Shown: piece after piece, positions 1-8,321 of the stretch
Layout of the letters: each line of letters begins with the position of its first letter
Position numbering within the stretch: the first letter of the stretch is position 1
The notes under the pieces: model-generated
The model's input: only the letters and a program-made list of their open reading frames with translations
What the model was told of the DNA's origin: nothing
Database searches by the model: none
NCBI GenBank assembly: GCA_018136815.1
Contig: CM030937.1
Location: 1,228,253-1,292,252 of the forward strand
Direction of reading: 5' to 3'
Source: Isochrysis galbana
Lineage: Eukaryota > Haptophyta > Isochrysidales > Isochrysidaceae
DNA: 64,000 nt
Made by a program: the position numbers and the translations under genes

Positions 1-1504
1 TGGACGCTTGTCGCAGGACGAACGCTGCAACAAGCAGCGAAACTGCGACGAGCCTCACAACGGCAACGGAAAGGATTGAAGCAAAAGTGCGCGGACGTGT
101 TGCAAGCAGCGCATCTGAAATATCGAGCGCATAGAAACCCCGCGCGACCCCACGCTCCACACCGCCAAAGAGGAGGAGAGTACCACCTTTCTCGCCGGCA
201 GAGCCTTCTTCCCTGTTTGTGCCACTGGCGAGGCTGGGAGGGACGCAAACGAGGGTGTGCTTGTGCCGTGCGCAAGGCAACGCTCCACCGGTCCCAGCGG
301 CCGTAACCCGGCGCCACGCCCAGCCGCGCAAAATGCCATCGCCGGCGGCAACCTGCGCGCCCTTAGAATCGCTTATCACAATATTTGCCCTATTGACTTG
401 CATCGGGTGAGCCTTTGCGTCACCCATGTCATCCTCGGCTTCCAAATTCATGACTCCAGCTTCCTTTGTGGAGACCTGCTCACATGTGTCCTCGACTGCA
501 CCCTCGCTCGATGAACCTGAAGACACCTCTTGGGCGTCATTCTGCCTTTCGAGAATATAGAGTTCATCAGAGAAGCTGCCTCCTTTGCAACCGCCGTGCA
601 CCCATAGCCGTCCAACACCATCTAGGGTGGCCGCGTGGCCGAAGACGCCGCCCACTGGCCCATTCCCCTGCGCCTCCACCCTTTCCCACACTGCCACATC
701 AGGGACATCCGATCCGGAAGCCGGCATCAGCCGGAGAATCCACAGGTCATTGTGTGTTATGTCAGCATCCGTGGCCTCGTCTATGGAGTATCCACCATAC
801 ACCAGCATCCCTCCGCCCAAATTGGCATAGGTAGTGACCGAGCTACCGCTCTTCTCGCTGACTTCCGCATCTTCAGAGGCTCCGGCCACTCGGCTGCTGA
901 CCCACGCAGCGCAGTGCATGCACCGCGCTGGCGGTTCTGCATCACCTGTGCCCCCGAGTGACGGACTTGTGACGAGCTTCCGCCAAGTCCACGTGCGCGT
1001 GTCAAGCGCGTAGGTGTCGGAGCGCTGTGCCTTGCCATCGAAGCCCCCAAAGACGAGGATGGTTGTCCCATCAGGGCAGAGGACGGCGGTGTGCCCGTCG
1101 CGCGCAGCGGGCAGCGGGCCAGCCACCTCGATCTGACGCCATGAGGACGGCTCGTCTGTGCTGTTGGAAGTGGGAGCGTACTCGAGCACATGGACGTCGT
1201 TGAGGAACTTGCCGTTGTAGCCGCCAAAGATGACCATCTGCCCATCAGCAGTCATTGTGGCAGAATGTCCCTCGCGCTTTGGGGGCGCGTCCGGCAGCTT
1301 GATCTGAGCCCACTCGGAGCGGCCAATGTGGAAGCGAAAGAGGTGGTTGACTGGGTCGAACATGTTGCCTCCGAAAAGGAGCATCGTGCCGTGAAGGGGT
1401 GCGAGCGCAGCAGAGTGGCTATGCCTGGGCGCAGGCCAGCTGCCGTTGGCGGAGAGCTCGATCCAGCCGGCCAGCGCGGCGGCAAGCACCGATGCAAACA
1501 GCAT
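1..1504 (-). CDS. Kelch-repeat membrane protein (3' end beyond window)
   Basis: One open frame runs from an ATG at 1504 down to base 1 without a stop, giving at least 501 residues; it continues beyond the left edge. It begins with a hydrophobic stretch (MLFASVLAAALAGW) that could be a signal peptide or anchor. Several Kelch blades follow, seen as repeated Gly-Gly pairs with Tyr/Trp about 20 residues later, for example VIFGGYNGKFLNDVHVLE, VFGGFDGKAQRSDTYALD and LVYGGYSIDEATDADITHND, then a blade with WVHGGCKGGSFSDELYILE. An acidic, Ser-rich insert separates the early blades from a last one (LLFGGVERGVARGFYALD). A hydrophobic segment near the edge (FASILSVAVVRLVAVSLLVAAF region) looks like a transmembrane helix, so a membrane-anchored beta-propeller is inferred. 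Kelch propellers usually bind proteins; the partner is unknown. No intron is needed in the visible part. Confidence 0.85.
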   Translation of the reverse strand, partial: MLFASVLAAALAGWIELSANGSWPAPRHSHSAALAPLHGTMLLFGGNMFDPVNHLFRFHIGRSEWAQIKLPDAPPKREGHSATMTADGQMVIFGGYNGKFLNDVHVLEYAPTSNSTDEPSSWRQIEVAGPLPAARDGHTAVLCPDGTTILVFGGFDGKAQRSDTYALDTRTWTWRKLVTSPSLGGTGDAEPPARCMHCAAWVSSRVAGASEDAEVSEKSGSSVTTYANLGGGMLVYGGYSIDEATDADITHNDLWILRLMPASGSDVPDVAVWERVEAQGNGPVGGVFGHAATLDGVGRLWVHGGCKGGSFSDELYILERQNDAQEVSSGSSSEGAVEDTCEQVSTKEAGVMNLEAEDDMGDAKAHPMQVNRANIVISDSKGAQVAAGDGILRGWAWRRVTAAGTGGALPCARHKHTLVCVPPSLASGTNREEGSAGEKGGTLLLFGGVERGVARGFYALDISDALLATRPRTFASILSVAVVRLVAVSLLVAAFVLRQAS

Positions 1505-2073
1505 GGTGGTGCCCACCCTCCCTTCTTTCCTCCTTGCCTCCCTCCCGCACGAGCGTGCGCCGAGCCAGCCGGGGAAGGGAGAGGCCGACGACGAGCGACG
1601 GGCGGCGCGGCCTCTCTCCCGCGCGCCGCTACACCGCACCGCACCGCACCCCTTCCCTCGCTATCCCATCCCCACCTAGGGATACTAACTGCTGCTACAT
1701 TTTTACTTCTACTACTACCCTACTAGCGGAAATCAGAGCCACGGGTGTGGTGTGACTAGTAAATGTTTTTCCTTCATCCCCATTCTCCATCGACATCGAC
1801 ACACCATGACAAGTAGGAGACATCCAAATTTTTCGACACACAGGGCACAGGGATGGTGAGAGATGAGCATGAGAGGGAGTCAACCTGAGATTTATTGGAG
1901 AAGCTCGCAGGCGCTAGAAATCGTGGGAGGTGTACTGTGGGCAGGGTATGCAAAGCAGAACATGCCGAAGATGCGCAAAGGCAGATTCTGCACATCCACA
2001 CCGATCTGGGGCAATGCAAATTTCCGACGCATTTCATCACGAGGTGCCATGCTCGCCCTTTGGGCCACAGATC
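1505..2073. other. Spacer upstream of the Kelch gene
   Basis: Spacer between the start of the Kelch gene and the 3' end of the BSD gene, both on the minus strand. It would hold the Kelch promoter and the 3' UTR of the BSD gene. Only short antisense frames without domain similarity are present; I see no motif that I would name. Confidence 0.5.
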
Positions 2074-2764
2074 TCATTGTATCATACAGCTCGAGCCCTC
2101 CTCGACTTGCGGCGGCGGTGCGTGCGAGGGCTGAGCCTGCTGGGCAGGCTCAGGCGGCGGGAACGTGCCGTAGACTTTCACAGAGTCGAGCACGTACAAT
2201 ACCTTGCTAAAATACTGCGATTATACGGGTGAGGGTTGGCAGCATGTCATCGTTTGGGGGATGCGTGCGCGCGTGCAAGGGATGACGGCACAAAGAATGC
2301 AGGACGATCAAGCGCATCTGAAGTGCAACGCTGTTAGGGCTCGAGTAAGGGCTCGAGATACCCACCAGTCTCCAGAAATCCGACTCTGACAGCTTTCGTG
2401 GCACACAGGCATATGTAAGCTTGTTGAGTTTGCCGTCCTCCTGGACGGCCGCTGCGGCTGCTGCGTGATAATCCGAGAAGTTCCACTCCTCGGCTGGTAT
2501 GCAATACGGCTCGCTGGCGATGGTCAGAAAGTCGGCGGTCGGCATGGACGAGATGGAGAGTATTGCGTTGCGTGCTACTAGCCGTGGCCCCTCTGGGATC
2601 TCCAACCTGCAGTAGCGGGGCGACCGTGAGCTTCGCTAAGGGGGGAAAGCGCTAAGCAAACACGGGAATAGTGTGCGCGGCACGGCCGTGCACTGCCCAA
2701 CCGTGCCGGCGCACCATCCGGGCGGCCAGACCGCGCGATCTTGCTTGCCCGCCGCCGCGCCCAT
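2074..2764 (-). CDS. Small BSD-domain protein with C-terminal CaaX-like box
   Basis: Three-exon model on the minus strand: 2764-2715, 2606-2366 and 2214-2074, 143 residues, in frame across both GT-AG introns. The clearest part is the BSD signature KLTYACVPRKLSESDFWRL at the end of exon 2, which continues into exon 3 as YFSKVLYVLDSVKVYG only when the acceptor at 2215-2217 is used. That continuity is the main support for the splice choice. BSD domains occur in TFIIH p62, synapse-associated proteins and DOS2-like proteins and mediate protein contacts. Upstream of the domain lies an Ala-rich helix. The protein ends SSCMIQ, which fits a CaaX prenylation box (Cys, two aliphatic-type residues, Gln). 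The first exon (50 nt, MGAAAGKQDRAVWPPG) is the least certain part: it was chosen because its donor restores phase with the next acceptor. Confidence 0.7.
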
Positions 2765-3241
2765 CGGTTGGTGCCCCCCCCCGACAGGCGGCGCCGCTTG
2801 TCGTCTGGCTGAGCGAGGCAAGAGAAACAGACGGAAAGAGAAAGAAGAGAGAGAATGGAAGTAAGAGATGGACATGGGAGCAGGCGACAGTGTCTCGAGA
2901 ACAGAGAAGAAGGAGAAAGGAAGAATATGTGAGACAGACGTAAGGGTTAATTATGAATACAGGAAGGCCGTGCTCCCCACCCTCCTACTCTACTCGCTCT
3001 CTCTCTCCTTCCTTCTTTATTCATAGGAGTACTACTTGTGACTAAGTAGCTAAGTAGTACGAATAGTCAACTAAGTTTATACTTGGGCAGTTCGCATGGG
3101 GGAGGCGCCTCGTGCTCTCCCCTCCGCCTGAGACAAGGGGTTGCTCGGAGTGGTACTCATAGGCAGCATCGCAATCCAAGCGTGCAGCGGGTTCGCTGTG
3201 GGTTGCCGTGATAGTACCGGGCTTGTGGCAGTCCTAGCTGT
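2765..3241. other. Spacer with a hairpin-ATGG motif
   Basis: No gene is supported. Purine-rich on the plus strand around 2820-2940. At 3069-3098 it holds a short palindrome (stems TAAGT and ACTTg around TTAT) followed by ATGGGGG, which resembles the hairpin-ATGG modules near 12.6 and 21.5 kb. Confidence 0.45.
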
Positions 3242-3306
3242 GAAACACAGGAACAGTGTTTTTTTTCGGAGGTCAAAATCAAAAACAGTGTTTTTCACCG
3301 TGTTTC
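3242..3306 (+). repeat. Short palindromic repeat, copy 1
   Basis: A 65-bp unit with ends GAAACAC and GTGTTTC and an inner CGGAGGTCAAAA block followed by AAAAACAGTG. A second copy lies in reverse orientation at 22549-22606 and a diverged third at 56861-56925, where both stem ends changed together (GAAAGAC / GTCTTTC). The paired change suggests that the inverted ends are kept. Confidence 0.65.
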
Positions 3307-4143
3307 AAACTCCCTCTTTTGTGGCCACCGTTTTTCGGCGGGGGCCAAAGGCAAAGATGTGTTCGGTCACCCTCTTCGCTCCGCCGCTCCGGACGGCGCA
3401 ACACCCTAGGCACTTCCACCGGGGGTGGTTGGGGTCTTCCTCGTTCACCAGCGAGACGCACTTTCAAATCGGATCTGTGCGCCTCGCGACAAGGGAGCGC
3501 TTACGTCCGGACAAGACCGGCTGGCTCAGACCTGTGGCTCGCACTGGGAGGGCATTAAAAATGCTCCCATGTGAGGGAGCGAGGGTGCTGTGCCGCGAGG
3601 GGTGGGCACAGACTCCTCCTGCTCCTCGGGAGCGAGGACCAGCTGCCGCTGCCGTCCGTCGAGCAGCGATGCTCAGCGTTGCGCGGCGGATGGCGCTGCT
3701 GCTAGTGCAGCCGCGGCGAGCACCGCACCGCCGCTCTCGCTGTCGCTGTCACTGTCCACCACCCGGCTCGCTGATGGCGATGACCGGGTGGGGTTGGGGT
3801 TGAAGACTGGGCGGCTGGCCATGGCCATGGGGGATGGGGGGGAGGGGAGCGCGACGACGCCGCGAGCCGCGAGCGACTCTCGCGACTCGCGAGAGAAAGG
3901 CAGAGGCGTTCCGCGCGGGGGGGGGAGCCCCCCCAGCTAAATTTGGCCCAACGGCCCCACTGTTATTATACTGTTTTTTGCACTGTTTTTTACTGTTTTT
4001 TTTGCATCCCCATCCCCAAAAACAGCTGTTTTTACTGTTTTTCTAGACCTCAACCGCTGTTTTTCACAGCTAGGGTGGCAGTGTGGCAGTAGAGAAGTCA
4101 GTAGTGGTAGTGGTGTAGTGGTAGTGTTAGGCTGGTAGCTACT
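3307..4143. other. GC-rich spacer with CTGTTTTT runs
   Basis: GC-rich spacer followed at 3960-4070 by several CTGTTTTT / AAAAACAG runs, which look like degraded relatives of the neighbouring palindromic repeat. Open frames here are low-complexity (Arg/Ser/Ala-rich) and show no domain. No gene is called. Confidence 0.4.
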
Positions 4144-4545
4144 AGGGCGGTCAAACATCAAACAGCAAACAGGGGCTTTTTAACTACTAGCTACTAGCAA
4201 GCTAGTCAGGGTAAGGGCTGGGCTGCATTTTTTGACCGTGGCGCGATGCCCAATAAAAAACTCCACGGGGGGCCACGGGGCCACCTACACCTACACCTAC
4301 CATAATATAATATTATCATAATATATAGGCCATAGGCCTATAGGCCATAGGCCATAGGGCGGTTAAACAGGGGCTTTTTAACTACTAGTAAGCTAGCAAG
4401 GGCTGGGCTGCATTTTGCATTTTTTTACCGTGGCGCGATGCCCAATAAAAAACCTCTAGGGTAAGGGCTGGGCTGCATTTTGCATTTTTTACCGTGGCGC
4501 GATGCCCAATAAAAAACCTCTAGGGGCCAAGGGGGGCCACCTGCC
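4144..4545 (+). repeat. Array of three related units (GGGCTGGGCTGCATTTT)
   Basis: Three copies of a 55-70 bp unit start near 4209, 4398 and 4459. Each runs AAGGGCTGGGCTGCATTTT, a T-run, then CCGTGGCGCGATGCCC and AATAAAAAAC. The first two are preceded by AGGGCGG(T/C)..AAACA and GGGGCTTTTTAAC (4144 and 4358), so the larger unit of about 200 bp is duplicated and its last part repeated once more. A related AGGGCGGTCAAACAG sits at 20452. Each unit ends in an AATAAA-like hexamer, which may act as a poly(A) signal. Confidence 0.75.
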
Positions 4546-5174
4546 ACTACCACTACCACTACCACTACCACTACGAAAATCTTTTGGCTTTTCGCCAAGA
4601 AATGGTGCGATTCGCCCCCCCTCTCCCCCCCGTGTCCCTCCGTCACGCGCGCTCACGCTCAATCTCTACCCGTAAAGAATTTGCGGTCGCGCCCGCAGGG
4701 GGACCGTTTCCTTCATATCCATATCCATATCTAAGATCTAAGCTACATTTGACACATTATTTGGCATTTATCATTTATTTGATTCCCGCCCGATGCAGCG
4801 CCGTGTCGGGCTGCCGACAATCCGACCGCCCCCTGACCCTCTGGCGTCGTTGCCCGCGCAGCCCACCCAGCTTCTCACAGCGCGCGCACGCGGCTACCCT
4901 GGCTACCAGAGACCAGAGAACCCGCCCTGACCATCCCGATCCCGACATCCCGACCCGCCCCTCGTAGGATTCGCCCTCACTCGAACTCGGCATCGAGAAC
5001 CAGGACCAATTCACCGACGCGGCCGTCCACGCGTGGCTGACCAGCATCTGCGTTGAGGCTGCCTTCGCGGTCCTCCTCTCTCTGACAGTGCCAGATCCGG
5101 CGCTGGTCGATGAGGCGAGACAGAAGACAGAGTGGCCGAGAGCGTCCGCCGAGGGAACGTCCGGGGGTGCGAGC
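4546..5174. other. 5' flank of the HtrA gene
   Basis: Contains a short (CCACTA)n run at 4548-4575 and otherwise nothing recognisable. Open frames on both strands are Arg/Ser/Pro-rich shadows. This stretch together with the next feature is the likely promoter region of the HtrA gene. Confidence 0.4.
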
Positions 5175-5183
5175 AATATAAAA
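5175..5183 (+). promoter_or_regulatory. TATA-like box upstream of the HtrA gene
   Basis: AATATAAAA lies about 200 bp before the ATG at 5382 and is followed by a C/T-rich tract at 5188-5235. It is the only AT-rich hexamer in a GC-rich flank, so it is a plausible core promoter. This is inferred from position only. Confidence 0.4.
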
Positions 5184-5381
5184 CTCCTCTCCTCCCTCGC
5201 TCCCCCTCCCCCCTCCCCGCCCCCCCCCCCTTCCGTCTCGGCCGCCACCGAGGAGAGAGACGCTTCTCGCGGGAGAGCGCGAGGGAAGGAAGGGAGTCTC
5301 AGCCAGCGGCTCCTCCGTCGAGGAAACGGGTCCAGAGCGAGCGCGCGCTCCAGGACGCGGCTTCGCAGCAGAGTGCGTGCG

Positions 5382-6464
5382 ATGTTGGCTGCGCTGCGCT
5401 GGCCAGTCACACGCGCACTCCGCTCACGTACGCTGTGCAGCGCAGCACTCGACGCATACTCAGCGACTGTTGTCCAGACGGTTCAGCGGGTGGGGCCCGC
5501 CACCGTCGCGATCCAGGTGCCTCCGCCGAGCGCAGTTGCTAGCCGATCGGCCGGGCGCCCGCTCCCGCCCCAGTTCGGGGGCTTCTCGCCTGGCGAGGCG
5601 GTGCCTGGTGGCTCGCAGGGGAGTGGCGTCATCATCACGCCTGACGGCTACCTTCTCTCCAATGCGCACGTTGTGGGCTCAGCGAGCCAGATGAACGTCT
5701 CGCTCACGGATGGCCGCACGCTGCGTGGCACGACTGTCGGCCGCGACGTGGCCACCGATCTCGCGCTCGTGCGACTCCAGACGAACTCGAACCTGCCATT
5801 CGCCATGCTGGGCGACTCGGACGCACTTGCTGTTGGACAACTCGTGGTCGCCATCGGCAACCCTCTTGGCTTCGCCTCAACCGTTTCCGCAGGTGTCGTC
5901 TCGGCCAAAGGACGGTCGCTCCGGGGCAAGGACGGACGGCTCATCGAAGGCATCATTCAGACGGACGTCGCACTAAACCCTGGCAACTCAGGTGGACCCT
6001 TGGTCGACTCTGCCTCAAATGTGGTTGGCATCAACACTGCCATCATCGCTGGTGCCCAGAACCTCTCCTTTTCGGTACCAGCCGCTACCGCCAAGTGGGT
6101 GGTGTCAGAACTGCTCGCGCATGGCTACGTGCGCCGTTCGTACCTGGGCCTCGGCTGCCAGATGTTCCCCGTAACACGCTTTTTCCAGCGTGCGCACGGC
6201 TTCAACCAGCCCGTCGCTGTCCAAGCGGTGAGCGTGGTACCTGACGGGCCGGCAGCGCGGGCGGGGATTCGGCCCGGTGATATTCTGCTTGAGCTGGGCA
6301 ACACCAAGCTGGGCTCGATCGATGAAATCCACCGGCTGCTGCCCACACCTGGCACTCACATTGCGGTGAGGGTTGTGCGGCCTGCAGACCCTCGTAATCC
6401 GAATGGCGAGGGCAGCGCTACCACGTTGGCGCTCAAGACGGAGGAGAGGCCTCCCAACTCTTGA
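5382..6464 (+). CDS. HtrA/DegP-family serine protease with PDZ domain
   Basis: Single exon of 360 residues. The frame is open further upstream, but the first ATG is at 5382. The Arg-rich N-terminus (MLAALRWPVTRALRSRTLCS) resembles an organelle targeting peptide, so mitochondrion or plastid is inferred. The trypsin-like domain spans about residues 30-245 with the full triad: His96 in LLSNAHVVG, Asp126 in DVATDLALV and Ser203 in NPGNSGGPLV. A single PDZ domain follows (about 268-355; GPAARAGIRPGDILLELG). The layout matches mitochondrial HTRA2 and plastid Deg1-type enzymes, ATP-independent proteases that degrade misfolded proteins. Length and one PDZ fit HtrA2/Deg1 rather than two-PDZ DegP. The upstream flank has a TATA-like box and a C/T tract. 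No inhibitory insertion or missing residue is visible. Confidence 0.93.
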   Translation: MLAALRWPVTRALRSRTLCSAALDAYSATVVQTVQRVGPATVAIQVPPPSAVASRSAGRPLPPQFGGFSPGEAVPGGSQGSGVIITPDGYLLSNAHVVGSASQMNVSLTDGRTLRGTTVGRDVATDLALVRLQTNSNLPFAMLGDSDALAVGQLVVAIGNPLGFASTVSAGVVSAKGRSLRGKDGRLIEGIIQTDVALNPGNSGGPLVDSASNVVGINTAIIAGAQNLSFSVPAATAKWVVSELLAHGYVRRSYLGLGCQMFPVTRFFQRAHGFNQPVAVQAVSVVPDGPAARAGIRPGDILLELGNTKLGSIDEIHRLLPTPGTHIAVRVVRPADPRNPNGEGSATTLALKTEERPPNS

Positions 6465-7739
6465 GCACTTCGGGCGGGTTGAGTACTCGCTTAGCATGAC
6501 TATGCGGTAGCCGCTGAGACTCGAAGTACACCAAGACGACAGTGTATTGTGTGTTCCGCCCACGCTATCGGGACATTTTCACACCAAGACCGTGCGCACT
6601 CTCATTCGTCCTCCTCCACGATCTATCGCCCATGCGGCCGTACTGCACTCATTTCATGCTCTCTGTGTCTCTTGCGGTGGTACAGCGTATGGCGATGGCA
6701 TGAACTAGCATGTAGGCGGTGTGTATAATGTGGTATTATGTTGCCGCAATGCCGTCGTGTGTTGCTTCAAGAATCAAGAAGGCAATGTTCAGTGTCATTA
6801 CTATTTGCTGTGCTTGCATTGTGCTCTATTCCTATTCCGAGTATAGGCTGGAGGTAGGGGGGCCCTGGGGAACCCTTGGACACCCGCCAGGGGAGCCTAG
6901 ATATGCGATGTGCTATTTATAAGCATAAGCACGTATTAAATGCGCATTTGGCATTTGGCATTTCGGCCTGAGGGCCCAAAACATATGTATTTGCGGCTGT
7001 ATGTGAATATTGTAAGCACGGCCTGGGTTGCAATGTGTTAGTAGTTAGGCTGGGCCCCGGCACCGTATTTCGTCCCATCTATATCTAGGTAGGGGAGGTG
7101 TAAAATAAAAAAATAGTGGATAGTGGCTGTAAAGTTCAATTTCAAGCTTTCAATAATATAAAGAGTGAGTGGCGGCCTAGTGCCATCTGCGCGTGAGAGC
7201 CTTACTCTATACTCTATAAGAGGTAAGAGTGGCATGCGAGAGCGGGAGTGGGAGTCTCCTGGGAGTGGGATGGGATGATGAGTGCTTGGTGCGCACGTGC
7301 GCACGGCTTCCCGCCCTTGCACGGAATGCCACGCCACATCGCTTGTCTGTGCGCCACGGTGACGGCCATGGCCATCAAGACGCATGGACACTTAGCATGC
7401 AGCATGCTAGCATGGCACGCCGTAACCGTAGACCGTACACCGTAGGGCCCCGTCGGCGTCCTCCTCGGCGGCGCCGGCGAATACCTCAAGGTACATACTT
7501 TTCCAATCCTCCCCCTCCTCGCAAGAGAGGGCAGGAGTTAGGAGGTGCGAGAGAAGATTCCGTGGGAGAGCTGAAATATATTGTTGGGGGGGGGGAAGCA
7601 GGGGAGCGAGAGGGGAGCACCGGCCAGCACCGCACCGTCTCCTCCTCAATCTCACTTCTCTTTCTTAGCTGCGAGCCTTTCTTAGCTTTCCATCCTCTCC
7701 CTCTCTGCGTTGCTGTGTGCCAACGCGGCCCCACCCGCT
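6465..7739. other. Spacer between the HtrA and APR genes
   Basis: AT-richer than its surroundings. It contains one copy of a dispersed repeat (6858-6897, see separate entry) and an ACATATGTATTTG piece near 6980 like the core of the small element at 22.6 kb. Long plus-strand frames that reach 8458 are artefacts of low complexity. No gene is seen. Confidence 0.45.
6858..6897 (+). repeat. Dispersed 40-bp repeat (CCTGGGGAA..CCTTGGACACCC)
   Basis: The stretch GGGGGG, CCTGGGGAACCCTTGGACAC and a CCAGG tail recurs in reverse orientation at 20664-20703 with few changes. Two copies in unrelated spacers indicate a dispersed element end; its class is unknown. Confidence 0.6.
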
Positions 7740-8180
7740 GCCGTGCCGGCTTTATTGTTTTGTTCCGCTCTCTCTCTCTCTCTCCTCCTCCCACTGGAAA
7801 GACGAGTTATCGGCATGGTCTGGTACGAGTAATTCGATACATTCTGTGTTCCCTGTATATCTCCCCCCCTCCTTCTCTCTCTTCAACCCGTGCGTGTGTG
7901 TGCCCTCCCCCCCCCGCGCGCGCGCGGTCGGTCGTCTCTCCCTCCCTCCCTTCCTCCCTCCCCCCTCCCCCCCCCCCTCTCTCTCCCTCTCTCCCTCCTT
8001 ATCTCTCTCCCTCTCCCTCCCTCTATCTCTCTCTCCCCCCCTCTCTTCCCTCTAATCTCCCCATTGTACTCTCTCTCTCTCCCTCTCCCCCTCTCTGTAT
8101 GAGGTGGTACTCCACCTCCCCCCCCCCCCGCGCTGCGCGCCTCGTGCCGAGGGGCTCTCCAACTCATAGATCTCCCCCCC
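7740..8180 (+). repeat. C/T-rich (polypyrimidine) tract before the APR gene
   Basis: Almost pure C and T on the coding strand, in TCTC and CCCT repeats with runs of C, ending about 140 bp before the ATG at 8322. Similar tracts precede several other starts in this window. It is probably part of the promoter or 5' UTR; the function is inferred. Confidence 0.7.
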
Positions 8181-8321
8181 CCCCCCGGCCTCTCGCCCAC
8201 GGGACGGTCGAGGTGCGCCGAATCCCTCTCTCGAACACTAAAGAAACAAAGAAACGGGCTGCACGAGAGAGAAGTAACTGCGTGCTCGAGCGAGCGAGAG
8301 ACCGAGAGAGAGCCTCGCACG

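Noticed and set aside
1190-1755. Plus-strand frames opposite the Kelch gene
   Set aside because: The minus strand gives a continuous Kelch protein; the plus frames are Arg/Pro/Ala-rich shadows.
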